DNA of 64,000 bases from Punica granatum (GCF_007655135.1 NC_045128.1:12090001-12154000), one strand, 5' to 3'. Numbered from the stretch's first letter, positions 1 to 12,075 are shown. The notes: generated by a model not told the origin, from the letters alone. Numbers and translations are program-made.

Positions 1-265
1 GACTCTAAAGAATGCCCCCGTTACTCCACAGGGCTCCTGAAGCAGCCCTTTCGAACGCGAAGGGCCTCAAGCTCAATCAGAGTATAAAGAATCGCCCGAG
101 AAGATCCATCAAGACAAGAGGAAGAATGGAAGCCTACGCCTGGAAGGATCTTCACTCCATAATGGAGATTATGCTGTTCCCCTAAAGGTGAAAATGACAG
201 TAGAGGAGCTTAATAAGTTTATAGAGAATCGAATCGTGGAGAACGAGAAGAAGAAGTAAGGCATT

Positions 266-840
266 GTGCTTTTTGATGTGGACAACAAGAGTTCGCTAAC
301 AAAGGAAATCCTTTCCACCACTGTACCGCGAAGGTTCGTTTTTCCCCAAATAACTCCTTTTGATGGCAAGTCCGATCCAAATGACTGTATTTGCAGGCAC
401 GTTACCTTGCTGTTGGGAAGAACTTCTGATGAGAGAGCGAAATGTTTGCTCTTACCGAGAACTTTGATTGGGTTAGCAGCAGAGTGGTTCTATTCACTCC
501 CCGCGGGGTCCATCTCTAGTTTCAACCGCCTACGAGAATTGTTTGTGCAGAGGTTTGTGGGCAACCAGAGAATACGCAAAGATGTGAACTACTTGTTCAG
601 TATGGAGCAAATAAAGGGAGAGACGCTTCGCGCTTAGTGTAAGCGCTTATTTGGAGTGGTTGCAGAGGTACCAAAGGTCACCATGCGTGAAACCATATAT
701 GCATTTTAAAGAGGATGCAGACAGAGAGATTTCAAGAAGGACCTCATTGTACGCCTTGCTCAAGACTTAGGCGACCTCTCCACGAGGGTCAAGAGGTACA
801 TGACCTTGTAGGAGTAGCTGGCTGCAGAAAAGAAGGGTGA
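266..840 (+). pseudogene. gag remnant of the Tat-type element
   Basis: The reading frame 266-637 has the conserved start of plant gypsy capsid proteins (residues like FPQITPFDGKSDPND) followed by the helical retrotransposon-gag domain with an AAEWFYSLP motif and FNRLRELFVQRF. In the family this forms the capsid that packages element RNA. A stop at 635-637 interrupts the frame, but similar sequence (YLEWLQRYQR) continues directly in another frame to about 840, so the gene is broken rather than short. No intact zinc knuckle was found downstream. Confidence 0.75.
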
Positions 841-1479
841 ATACCGTTTAGAAGAAAAGCAAAAGGATCCCCCTAGGGATGAAAGACGCAAAGAGAAATG
901 TCCATAGCAGTTTACTCTTCTCACTACCTCTCGGTCGCTTGTTATTCATGAAGTGGCAAAGCTAGGCCTGATCAAGCCACTTTCGCCAACCAAGAAAGGC
1001 GCAAATTTGGGCAATAACCGGTCTAACTATTGTGAATACCACAAGGCATATGGTCATGACACTGATACTTATAAGCAGCTAAGGTTTGAATTTGAGAAGC
1101 TAATCCAGTAAGGGCACCTAAAGAAGTTTGCCCAAGGTAGGGGTTACGATAGGAGCCTTCTGTGAGGGTCCTCTCCTCAGAAGCAAGGAAACTATGATTC
1201 AATGAGGGAGCCGCGAAGGGGATAGGCTCCGCGAGCATCGCCGTTACAACCACGAATACTTTGGAGAAGACCGTCGCGAATTAGGAAGTTCCCAAAGGGA
1301 ACGCACTCCCCAAGGGTTTATCCATGTGATATTTGGGGGAGAGGCCTCTGGAGGAGCATCTAATAGCGCACGAAGAGCCTAGGTTCGACAAGTGAAGTCT
1401 GTAGTCACGTTCTCAACATGAAAGTGAGTCAAGGATAGAGGACTTGAGGATATCGTCCTTAGTTTCTCTAAGAAGGACT

Positions 1480-1900
1480 CGGAGCATGTACTGCACCCTT
1501 ATGATAACGCGCTTGTAATATCAATTCAGGTTAGGACTTACACTGTGAAGCGAACTCTAGTGGACACATGGAGCTTCCCAAACATACTCTTTTTGGATGT
1601 GTTTAATCAAACGGGGCTAGCAAATGAAAGCTTTAAGTAGGTCAACGTTCCATTGGTAAGCTTCACTAGGAATAGGGCAGAGCTACTAGGCTCCATCAAC
1701 CTACTTATAGTGTTCGGCAAAGAGCCCTAGATGGTCAACAGGATGGTTAACTTCTTAGTAGTACACCTCTCTTCAAGATACAATGCCATCATAGGCAGAC
1801 CAACGCTCAATGCCATCAAGGCTATTGCCTTGAGTTTCCATTTGAAGTTGAAGTTCCCCACCAGCAACGGAGTTGGAGAAATTTGCAAGGACCAGTAAAC
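1480..1900 (+). pseudogene. aspartic protease region of the Tat-type element
   Basis: A conceptual frame here gives LVDTWSFPNILFLDVF and, further on, YNAIIGRPTLNAIKAI. Both are landmark motifs of plant Ty3/gypsy proteases: the catalytic D-T/S-G-S and the downstream IIGRP-LN block. The catalytic glycine appears to be replaced (DTW), and stops are scattered through the frame, so no active protease can be made. The protein would have cut the gag-pol polyprotein. Confidence 0.65.
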
Positions 1901-2139
1901 GGCACGAAACTATTACATAACATTCCTAAAATGGAAGCGGGTAGAGCAAACGCTGACAATGGAATCAGAACCAAGCGAAGGCACTTTTAGGCCTGTCCCA
2001 GTGGAGGAACTTGAAGAAGTTGAAGTAGGCCGTAATGGAAAGAAGTTGAAAGTAGGAATCAAGTTGGCTCTAAATGTTCGAGAGTCGCCGGTGGACTTTT
2101 TATCTTCCAACCTAGACTACTTCACCTAGCAAGCCTCGG

Positions 2140-3067
2140 ATATACTAGAAATAGACCCGAGAATCATAACCCATCGCTTGGATATCAAGGAGGGAGTAAG
2201 GCCCATATTGCAAAAAATCAGACCCTTCGCGGGGAAAGGCTCAAAGTAGTGAAGCCGAAGGTAGAAAAATTGAAGAAAAACCTAGGTCGCGAATACCTTG
2301 CTCATCAAGAAGAGTAATGGCAAATGGAGGATGTGTGTGGACTATACTGATTTGAACAAATACTGCCCAAAAGACGCCTAACTGCTATCACGCATTGACT
2401 AATTGGTAGACTCCACTGTAGGCAATGGGTTGCTGACGTTCATCAACTCTTACTCTGGGTGCAACCAGATCGGGATGCACCCTCTGAACGATGAGCACAC
2501 AGCGTTTTACTCGAATAACAGGGTCTGTTGCTACAAGGTCATGCCCTTTGGACTGAAGAATATTTAGGTAACCTACCAGAGACTAGCCAATAGAATGTTC
2601 GCGAAGCAACCATGCATGAATGTTAAAGCCTATGCGGATGAGATGATTGTCAAATTCTCTTTTACCGCTCAACACCGCGCGGATTTGGAGGAGACATTTG
2701 CGATGCTTTGGAAGTACCATAGGAAACTGAACCCTGAAAAGTATGCCTTTGGAGTCCAATCTACGAAGTTTTTGGGGTTTATGATCAGCAAAGGGGCACT
2801 GAGGCCAATTTGGAGAAAGTCCATGCTGTCCTAGACATAGCCTCACTGAAGTCCCCTCATGATGTCCAAAGACTGATTGGAAGGCTCGCAGCACTTAGCC
2901 ACTTTCTGGCCCAATCTGGAGACAAATGCCACGTGTTCTTCAAGGCCTTAAAAGGGGCTAGGAATTTTAAAAGGACAGACGAGTGCGAAGGAGCTTTCCA
3001 GGCCATAAAAGAGCACCTTCCTTCCCTGCCTGCGTTACCTAAGCCTCGCATGGGAGAAACTTTGTAG
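2140..3067 (+). pseudogene. reverse transcriptase remnant
   Basis: Across several frames the RT landmarks appear in order: a VDYTDLNKYCPKD-like block (about 2337-2381), a MPFGLKN block (about 2540-2565), then YADEMIVKF (2628-2654) and FLGFMISKGA (2773-2802). The last part (2810-3067) matches the region after the palm, with DVQRLIGRLAALSHF. The catalytic Y-x-D-D box reads YADE, so the second catalytic aspartate is changed. Stops and frame changes are frequent. The RNase H domain that should follow is missing. Confidence 0.8.
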
Positions 3068-3109
3068 TGAGCTGCAGATCGAGCAGAGGTTCGAGTTTGT
3101 GGGGCATCC

Positions 3110-3680
3110 TAAGACCAACGATTTAATGGAAAGAACTAATTATATAGCCCTCCATGGGATACGCACCAGGTTTGTTGAGCTAGGAGGAAGTTAGGTGGAC
3201 GAGTTGTATCATGTGGTTTAGTCCTATCGTACCACTCCTAAGGGGGGGCAACCAACAAAACCCTTTCAGTATGGTCTATGAATTCGAGGCAGTTCTACCA
3301 GCGAAAATTGGGCTACACACCTACAGGGTGGAAGTCTACAATGAAGATTTGAACGACGGGATACGAGCTAAGGAGTTGGATAATTTGAAGGGCTTACGAC
3401 TTAAGGTAGCTGACTTTATGACCCGCGTGAAAGACTGGGCCGCGAAGTACTTCAACAGGAAGGTAAAGGCCAGGCAGTTCACGGTTGAGGATTGGGTCCT
3501 GAGGAAGAATGAACTCAAGAGGCTATCGCACGCAGCAAGCTCACTCTAAATTGGGAAGGCCCGTACCAAATTATAGGGGTCCCTCATCCAAATGCCTATG
3601 TCTTGCAGGATTTAGAGGGAAAGAAATTTTCCCGCATGCTCAATGCATCCCACCTCCTCAAGTATCTATTTTAAGCGATT
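3110..3680 (+). pseudogene. integrase C-terminal remnant
   Basis: The ORF at 3211-3549 contains NPFSMVYEFEAVLPAKIG and, further on, VKARQFTVEDWVLRK. These are typical of the end of the gypsy integrase core and the GPY/F region. Upstream, a frame with stops gives a GIRTRFVELGGS-like stretch, also from the core. The zinc finger and most of the catalytic core are absent: sequence passes from the post-RT region to the end of integrase within about 60 bp, implying a deletion. The ending runs into 3509-3748 in another frame. Confidence 0.75.
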
Positions 3681-3860
3681 TACCTTTGATTGCTCGCATT
3701 ATGGGAGTCAATTATTGTGAATTATGCTTGATATGCGAAGAATTCTAATAAAAATTTCTAACGAATTCTTCATGAATGGTGTCACTTTTGTATTTTGAGC
3801 CTGTGTTAGGATATGTTATGGCAAGTCAATCAATAAGTCATTCCGCTGACACATAACGGA

Positions 3861-4165
3861 ACACTCGCTCGCTTCGCTCAATAGGGTGCTCTAGTGATGT
3901 CAGTTATCACTTGAGAGTGGTATCAGTAACCACACACCATCGCTCACTTCGCTCAACAGGGTGCTCGAGTGATGTCAGTTATCACTCGAGAGTGGTATTA
4001 GTAACCACACACCCTTGCTCGCTCCGCTTAAGAGGATGCTCAAATGATATTAGTTATCACTCAAGAGTGGTATTAATAACCACACACCCTCGGTTACTTC
4101 TCTCAACAGGGTACTCGAGTGATATCAATAATCACTCGAGAGCAGTATCAGTAACCGCACACCCT
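3861..4165 (+). repeat. Four 75-bp tandem repeats with a palindromic core
   Basis: Units start near 3861, 3934, 4009 and 4084, and a fifth partial unit starts at 4159, giving spacings of 73, 75, 75 and 75 bp. Each unit starts ACAC, then carries a GCT-rich segment and a core where about 10 bases and their reverse complement (CTCGAGTGAT / ATCACTCGAG in unit 2) flank a 7-base spacer. Units 1, 3 and 4 have diverged but keep pairing through matched changes. The array lies between integrase and the antisense ORF of the Tat-type element. Confidence 0.85.
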
Positions 4166-4624
4166 TGCTTCTCTTTGATCGATGGATGTATCGCTGGTTG
4201 AAGGACCTTAGTAGTATCAGCCGCCATGTAAGCTATCTTGAAGGGGGGGAGTAGTGCCAGTAATTATTTCTCGACCTATGAGATATCATTTGTTAATTCA
4301 GTAAAGAACGATTCATATTCCGTTAAATTTTAAGTCCTTTGCAGCGTTGTACTTGTTAGAATTTTAACATGCATTATCAATAAAGGTCAAAGCGAAGCAT
4401 TTGCAAGTGAAAGGGAAAATAGCATCTTCGTTAACGAAAAGTTTATTACAAGGGTACGAAGCTCTGGATACAGTAGAGTTAGAGAGAAGGCCTAATCCAT
4501 AGTAGGCTCGGCTTCAGGTTAAAGAGCCTCTTGGGCGGCTTCGACTTCAGCGGAGGCCTCTTTCATGGCGTTGCAAGGAGCCTCCACCACTTCGCTGGTA
4601 GGGACTATAGGTTTCTCTTTGCTT

Positions 4625-6740
4625 CTACCTCTTAAGCGTGGGGAGTGAACTTTGGGTTGGGCTGTCCTTGATTGGGGATTCGAGCTCCCCTAGGGCAGCC
4701 CGATTACTGTAGTAGTACGCGAAGGTATTGTATTCTCGCGTATCCACATAGGGGTCCTTTTCTTTTAGCTCTCCCCTGACGCCTCGAGCCAGCTCGAACA
4801 AGGTCCAGCCCAAGTCTGCAGTATACTCGGGCTCAACCATGTACTTTAAGACAGCTTGGGTGCCAGCCTCAGTCACTGCCTCCTCTTTTTCCCTCCTCAC
4901 CTCAGCGAGAGTAGCTTTTTTCTTCTTCCTAACGGACTTGATTGCCTTTACGTTATCGCGAGTCATCTATTCAATTATTTGGTAGAACTTCTCGGACTCT
5001 CTTTTGAGGTCCTTCACTTCGCCCTCCAGCTCAATGATGTGCTCTTTCAGCTAGCTAAGCTCTGCCTCAGTAGCCTTGCGCAAAGTCTCAGCCTCCTTCG
5101 CCAGACCGTCCTTGTTGTCGTTGGCCTTCTTGAGCTTGGCCACATCGCATAGCAGGCCATTCATGACCTCATAGCGACCGTAAAGGACCTGCAGGCAATG
5201 AACATGTGGAGTTAGGCAAGATAAAATCGAACAACCAATTAAAGTGTATAGCGAAGAACTTACACGCATTTCCTCTCTTATGAGGGTATCAACTACCTCC
5301 GTGCTAGGCATCCCCAAAAAGTCCCTCTTCTGCTGTCTATCCTTAAGGAGGTAGATGAACTCCAGCAGTTGCGACGAAACTCCAAACTCCTCGATTGAGG
5401 AGTTCTCTATCACCGTCCAGTCCGACGATGGCATGTATAGGTTGTGAGGGCAGGGGACCTCCTCGCGTTATCGCTCCTCAGCAACGATCATCGCACCCTG
5501 TGAAGCTGACCTCGTACTAAGGCCTCGCGACTAAGTGTCCAAGTCCATTGAGACATCAACTTGGCTAGGGGACCTGGCCTCTATCCTCGTCTTCTTCTTT
5601 TTCTGCCCCGTGGTAGAGGACTCACACTCCTCGCGTTGACGCAAGGACCTTGTGACAGGGGCGCTGGAGGCAGTTGGGGGAGCAACAACAGGTGTGTTGG
5701 AATCGTTGGATGACACCGGAGCGCTGACCCCGTAGGAGCTCCGGTGTGAATGTGAGGCAGGTGATACTGAGCTTGCAAAGGTTACAGTAAGTGTGCGATG
5801 CTTGACAAAGATCTACCAATCAAAAAGAAAATAAGGGAATTAGCATATACCCAATTAATTTGGACTGGTCGGTTGGGAATGAGTCGCGCTACATCTAAGG
5901 CGCTTTCACTCAAGTTCTTCTTGATGGAGATAGGTCTAATAGGATTCCCCTCGTTAGGGCAGACCATCACTTTCCAAGCGTCCACAGCCGACCACTCTTC
6001 TGGCGAGTGCTTTGGGTCAAAGTCAAGGGCAGCTTCGTGCCACACCTATCATTGTTGAGGGTTCTAGAGCTTCGCTTGGTTTATGAAAAACTATTTCTTC
6101 TACTAGTCAAAGTTGGTATTGGGGTAATCATGGAGTATCTTCATCCTCTGTTAGCGATGTGTGAAGAAGTACTCGTCTGTCCGCCCTCGAGGGTTCTCTT
6201 GGAGGCATAAGAAGTGAAGGAAAGCATTGAGAAAATAAACTATACCATGGAGCAGATAACACACACGAAACGTGAACCACAACCTCCATGAGTTCAGAGG
6301 TAGCTGCGAAGGGCCGATGGTGAGTTGCTTACATAGTTCCACGATGTCTACATGAAGAGGCTAGCGAAGCCCTGCCTCAATTAGCATTGGCCACATGGGC
6401 ATTTGCCCAATGTCTCTCAGATTGTCTCGCCAATGATTGGGGTGGGGGAAGTATGGATTCTCTTAGTCATAGATGCGGCCCAGCATCACTGCCTCTTTAA
6501 ACTCATCGAAAGTGAGTTGGTTTCTAGCAAAAACCTCATGATCTTTGCCTGACCTACGCATAGAGAGTTCAGCCCTACTACTTGATGTTGCTCTCTCGTT
6601 CCTTTAAGAAGCCCTCTCTTGGAGATCGGAATAATTGGAGAGGATGATCGGAAAATGCTCAGGATGAGAGTGAGTGAGCATAGCTTCAGCACTAGAGAGA
6701 GAATCAGAATTAGAGAGAAACTCTCCAAATGACCCTTTTA
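4625..6740 (-). pseudogene. Antisense accessory ORF (aORF) of the Tat-type element
   Basis: On the minus strand, open segments at 5782-6045, 5531-5716, 5051-5434 and 4625-4966 read in a consistent order, with further matching-looking sequence upstream to about 6740. The first contains WHEAALDFDPKHSPEEWSAV and later VARLIPNRPVQINW. The last two are rich in Glu/Lys heptad-like stretches, suggesting a C-terminal coiled coil. Antisense ORFs in this position are documented for Tat elements such as Grande; their function is unknown. Stops separate the segments, so this copy is not expressed as one protein. I cannot define introns. Confidence 0.6.
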
Positions 6741-7062
6741 TAGGCATTGGAATCCCGCTGGAATGCCAAAAGCCGCGGCCATGGGAGTATCCCGCCATCA
6801 TTTGCTTTGACACTCCCACGAAGGCAAAACGACGCCTAATCCAAAGGTTGAAGGTGAGCAGGGCTAAAACGATCTGACAGCTAGGGGGCACGGGAAGAAT
6901 TGACGCAAATTGACCCCCTATGTGCTGTCGGGTCAAGTCCAATCTAATGGTGCGCAGATACCTGGATGTGTTTCTAGTAGGATATATTCCTCGAGCCACA
7001 GAGCGACACGTGTTAGTGACTTCCTCGACCACGCACGTCGTACATGCCCGAGTAGGGGGCAA

Positions 7063-7550
7063 TGCTGGGGATAGGATTTCAGGCTTCAACCCGATATGGC
7101 CCTTAAGGTCAAGCGACCCGAGCAAGGCCCAATCCGATCATTCACGAGACGGGTCCAGTCCTCCCAGCGAGGTCCACTTGTGAGGCCTGTCATGTAAGAG
7201 TTATTTAATAGGGAATTTCTTACAACAACAAGATACACTTTCTAATATATCGAGGTACAAGAAACGGAAATATATCAAATTTCTCATCATGGTGATAACG
7301 TAATATATCTCTAAATCCTCTATAAATATATGCACTTTACATATTCGTAGGGTTGATCAACAATTCATTATTTTTCCCCATATTCACGGCTCACACTGAC
7401 TTGAGTATCGGAGAGGAAAATCGGGCACCACCCTCGGTCTATCCTTGTGCAGGTGTTTGAGGCTAAACATGGGTTGTGGATCAAGTTTCTTCATCAACGA
7501 GATGCAGATGAATCACTCGTAGTTTGGATCCGAATTTTGTGATTCTAACA
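7063..7550 (+). repeat. 3' LTR of the Tat-type element
   Basis: The LTR begins TGCTGGGG directly after the polypurine tract AGTAGGGGGCAA and ends TTCTAACA, so it has the TG...CA ends of an LTR, 488 bp long. A TATA box (TATAAATATA, 7321-7330) lies in the middle, as expected for the U3/R boundary. With only one LTR in the window, its borders rest on these signals and not on a paired comparison. Confidence 0.8.
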
Positions 7551-9898
7551 CTATGTAAACATTTACGGTTAATATTATTTGGTTAGAATTTGTTGAGGTT
7601 GGAATCACGTCAATCGAAATAATTATTATGCTAAATTCTGAATTTTCCAAACACAAGCATGACATCCAAGGAGAGGCAATCTTTTATCATTTGATCATAT
7701 GAATTTGCACACTCATACTGTCGTCACTTTAATCGCTACCTAATAAATTCATATTTCTCATTCCCGTTATCGAATTTCGTTTTCATATATTTTCATCTTG
7801 ACGAATCTTTTTTCTCAGGTCCTCTAACAATCATCAGTCTTTTTATCTTATGTAATCAGTCGATGCTCTAAGTCAATCAACAAGTATTTCTATCACAAAT
7901 GGGGGGCGAAAAGAGGGACATATAGGATTCTGAAGCGGCAAGGATAATTTAACCATATTGCAGGAACATTAGTTAGTGATAATTGTACTCTGATGTTCCT
8001 AACGTTTTCCTTTTACTGATAGTTACACTTTTTTATGGCCACAGTGATGGTTAAACTTTTTTACTACAAATTTTTTAGAATAAGTTGACGATGCTAAGAG
8101 TGAATCGGCATAAATCCGTGTAAAGTTAATTTTACACGGACGTTATTTATTATCTTGCACATTTATTGAATTCTATGTATACTTATATTAAAAACAACGA
8201 GTTAACAGAAAATCACAAACGTTATTTATTAAATGTAAATTAACAAATAAATACTACTAGATTTAAGTACCTAAGGCACAAACATTGTTTATTGATCCTT
8301 CTTGCCGCTGCGGTGTTGCCTAGCAATTTATTTTGACATTTTCATTAATATAGATATATTTTGTAAAATCCAAGAGGTGGTAGCGATACACTTTTCACTA
8401 TTAAATCAGTGATCGAGTTTGCTCCCATACACGAAAGTAATCGGCACGCGCTAGTAATAATAATAATAGTAATAATGCTAACCCCTAGGGCCCTCAGCAA
8501 AGGAGAGGTCGTGGAAATGCAATTTGCATATCAAAGTGGTTGATCACGCAAGCATGTGTCGAAATTACAGTAATGATCACTTTTGAATTGAGCCAAATTC
8601 ATTCAACTGCAATATTATCAGAGGTTGCCGTGTAATTTTGTAAGATGCGTAATATCGACTAGTCTTCGGAAGATGTCTCTCCAAATACATGTTAAAAAAT
8701 GAGGATCGAACAAATCAAAAGGTCGAGGATGGTGTATTTTCTTGATAATTTCTTGAATTATAAAAACACAATGAAGATCCTATTTATGAGAATGGAATAC
8801 AGATATTTATTTCAAGTACCTAAGGCATTTGTCTAATTTGATGATATATACTTTGTTAAAGGGGAAATGGGAATGCATTATTTAATATTGCATTATTTGA
8901 TCACCTTTATAAAAAGTGATATTATCTTTTTCTTAATAGTATGGTTTTTGTAAAACCTGCACATCCCTTTCCAAAGATGGACAGTCTGATCGTATATTCC
9001 CTGATGATATGATCTGAGCCTATGAGCTGTGCGTAGCAGAGGCATTGGGACGGGGGGGTACCGCATCTTACATTAAAGTTTATTTGAAAAAAGTCAGTTT
9101 ATTTTAAATATAAATTAATAATAATAATAATATTATTATTATTATTTCCATAAATTATCCTTATATCATCATTAAGCAAATACAGTGTCTTCGTTAATTC
9201 TATTTAAATGAAGTCATTACATTTCGATATTGTAATCTGGGATACAAGTTCTGCAAACTACCGTTGGTTGAAAATGAAATGAAAACGACAACTCATGCTG
9301 CAATGCAATTTCTAACCGATTCTTATGAGCTCTAGAACATCAAAGAAATTATAGGTTATTTATTTATCATTAGCGAGCAGTTACAAAGAGATTGAAAGCT
9401 CTGTATGTGAAGTCGAGTTTGAGTAACACGGAAGCATCGTGCATGCGAAGGTCGTCGAATGGCAGTTTTCGGTGAATTCCAGAATGACAAAACAACGAGG
9501 ATGCGCTTGGAGTTGTGACTTGTTTATGCTTTAAGCATTAGAGAACGATTATCAATTGAAACAAGGTACTTTTGTTAAGAAGCATTTGCTTGTGAAGAAC
9601 AAAAATAAAAACTCGAAAAGGAGGTAAACCAGCAGCACGAAAATCGTACTCTCCCTCCAGGTACAGAATATAAGCATTGAAAGGCATATAAAATTCACTG
9701 ATATATCGGGGAATGTTGATATCAAAATGAAGCGAATCATACACATGAAGTCTTCAAACAAGTTACCTCAGTGTCACACAGATTATTGCTCACAACTGTA
9801 GTTGAAGACTGCAAATTCCAGGATAGAGAACAAATTGAAGGAAAAGGCGTAAGATCGAGAAATTGAAATGGTTGGAGATCCATTGTTATGGACTGCTT
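7551..9898. other. Intergenic, AT-rich, no gene seen
   Basis: No credible coding sequence. A perfect 9-bp-stem hairpin (CCGTGTAAA / TTTACACGG) sits at 8116-8139, an AAT/ATT microsatellite palindrome at about 9117-9147, and short AAT runs near 8457-8480. The last 400 bases probably include the 3' UTR of the profilin gene, which is read from the right. Confidence 0.6.
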
Positions 9899-12075
9899 CT
9901 ACAGGCCCTGGTCGATAAGGTAATCCCCCAGCCTCTCGACAACCATATTGCACTGACCTGGCGTCACGGGTTCCTCATAGATACCAAAGACCAGAGCTTG
10001 ACCAGTCTTCTTAATAGTGATGCCTCCAGATCCCTAACCAATCAATGAATGAAACGCTTCAGTTCAACTATATCAAGAACCTAAATACCGGGGTCTTACA
10101 AGTTTATTTTATGATGACAAATCTTCCCTATACGATAGGTAAGGTACTTGACCATCCTCAATCTTGTTACGTTCAGTTTCTGCTTCGTCCAGGAAACCTC
10201 TCGAGTATCCCATCCTTCCTACTTTAAATTCTTGATTGGTAAATAATGAAAAAGAGGAAAGGTGTCTCATCACTATGCTGAACGCGACCTCATATAAAGT
10301 CATGTAAAATGACTTCTCACGCATTATTTACGCTTTTCCTTTTCCGATCTTGAGGAAAGAAACTGGAAAAAAAAATTTTCTTCTAGTTGACTAAATGGCT
10401 GTGCAGAATGAAAATTTCTTCTAGTAGCGACCATGGAAATTTCTTGAAAGCTCATATCTCAATCCAACTTGTATAGGATTCAACGGTACTCCGCTCTAAG
10501 TGTCAAGACTAACATCAATCTTTTCAAGTCGTGGTACAGTTTCCTAGGCACAGAACTTGAAGCAAGAGAGAGAACAGAATGTCATCCTAGGTGCTTATCA
10601 TTAGAAGAGTTAGATGTATTAACTTGTTCCCTATGATGCCAAGTAAGAAGCTACTTGCATAGCATTATTACCTTCTTCCCACGGATGACGGCTCCAGGCT
10701 CACCCTGGATCACCATATATTTTGTGCCACCAAGATATAGACCAGTTGGTGCGAGGTGGCCAGGTTCCTCAAAATCTTTCATGATGCCTTGAATTTCTTG
10801 AGGCTTAAACTGCAAAGAAGAAGAATGAGATCAATAAGAAGCCCTTAAAACTTTTAAGATAATACCAAGTACATACAGTCTCATCGAACTTGCACAGAGA
10901 ATAAGGGGACCAATTGGAACATGAAGGCTGGAGGACACTTTTCGCGGGGCATGATATACAAAAAGGTCAAGACAACTACAATCCTTATCAGATAAAGGAA
11001 CAGAAGCCACTCAACTACACATCATCGGCTGACTGGTGAAAAGGAAAATAAATCACATTATCAGCGGGCATGGCTAGGAAGATTCTCAAATAGTTTATTT
11101 TACGAAAAAAGTATGAGTAATTATTTGAAGGACAGGTAAGGTCCTCTTTTACATTTGTCATGAATAATAATAACTCCTTTATAGATGATTCTGCCATTAT
11201 ATAAATATAAGCCAAACTGATTGAGTTCACCGAATTACTCTTCCAAGGAACATTGTCCAATTGATCAATGCCTGTAGCTAAAGATAGAAACTTTGTTAGA
11301 GTGCAGCTAGCTAGCAACAAACAAGTTATCAGGAAAGAAATCCATTTAAACTGAAATCCGTAACTTCGATGAGATCTTCTAATATGCAAAATGGGGATCC
11401 CCAATCACTACAGGTGAAACTATACACACACAGCAGAAAAAGGAAATAATTAAATCTCGATGCTCCTCCTCGATTGAGATCGCACAAAGAAAACAATGTC
11501 AAGAAGCCCGCATTGACGAAAATTCCATCTTTTTCCTTGAATATTTTTAATTTAATATCCACAAACCACAGCGATTTGATCATCAAGGAGAACAAGAGTC
11601 ACATCAGCGCAAACATGACAAGGCAAAGCATCTGCCATATAAATCTAGCCGTTCCAAATACAATACCAAAATGCATGCCACCAGCTCCTCAATTAACATC
11701 AATCAACACAGCACGCATTGCTTAATAATGACAATCGCATCGGTCCAACACAATCAAGAAAAGCTGCCACATTAAGTCCGCCGTAGCTCAATCCCGACAG
11801 ATCAATCAAACCTAAGCCTCAAACACTCTGATCGTCAATAGCGGCTGGCTGAGAGAGAGATCAGATTAATCGGAGACTAGGCATGGGAAGAAAAGTAACG
11901 GAGGACAAGTGATCGCGAAGGGAGGGGAGGGGATCAGAGCACGCGCCTGAGGGAATGTGCTGCTCTGGGCCCAGACGCTGCCGTCGTGGCCGACGATAGC
12001 GGCGGCGGTGAGGTTCTGGCCTTGGCCGTCGATGTCGCACATGAGGTGATCGTCAACGTAAGTCTGCCACGACAT
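9899..12075 (-). CDS. PRF: Profilin, 3 exons
   Basis: Profilin is a small cytosolic protein that binds G-actin, poly-proline proteins such as formins, and phosphoinositides, and so sets actin assembly. Exons on the minus strand are 12075-11947, 10809-10672 and 10033-9899, joined in phase 0, giving 133 residues, the normal plant length. The N-terminus [11 protein letters not shown], the middle [16 protein letters not shown] and the C-terminus [12 protein letters not shown] are diagnostic. Intron 2 is GT-AG. Intron 1 starts with GC rather than GT (11946-11945), because only that cut keeps the frame into FKPQEI of exon 2. Intron 1 is long (1137 bp) and intron 2 is 638 bp. The 5' UTR upstream of 12076 is CT/GA-rich. 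Confidence 0.95.
11941..11949 (-). other. Probable GC splice donor of profilin intron 1
   Basis: The exon ends TTC CCT CAG (residues FPQ) followed by GCGCGT. The nearest GT, four bases on, would add four bases and shift the frame against exon 2, which begins cleanly at TTT AAG CCT after an AG. A GC-AG intron is therefore the simplest reading. A sequencing error turning GT into GC cannot be excluded. Confidence 0.7.

Larger units (their letters stand above)
1..7550 (+). mobile_element. Degenerate Ty3/gypsy (Tat-type) LTR retrotransposon, 3' part
   Basis: Remnants of gag, protease, reverse transcriptase and the integrase C-terminal part follow each other on the plus strand, then tandem repeats, an antisense ORF, a polypurine tract (7052-7062) and a 3' LTR. 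An extra antisense ORF between integrase and the 3' LTR is known from the Tat clade (Ogre, Retand, Grande). The 5' LTR and primer-binding site lie beyond the left edge. Many in-frame stops, frame changes and a large internal deletion between RT and integrase show that the copy is dead. Confidence 0.85.

Noticed and set aside
3861..4165. CRISPR-like array
   Set aside because: Units are 75-bp contiguous tandem repeats without unique spacers, inside a plant retrotransposon.
6604..7125. Minus-strand ORF of 173 residues
   Set aside because: It crosses the 3' LTR border and purine tract of the Tat-type element. Its upstream part is LTR sequence, so it is not a gene, although its lower end may overlap the antisense ORF.
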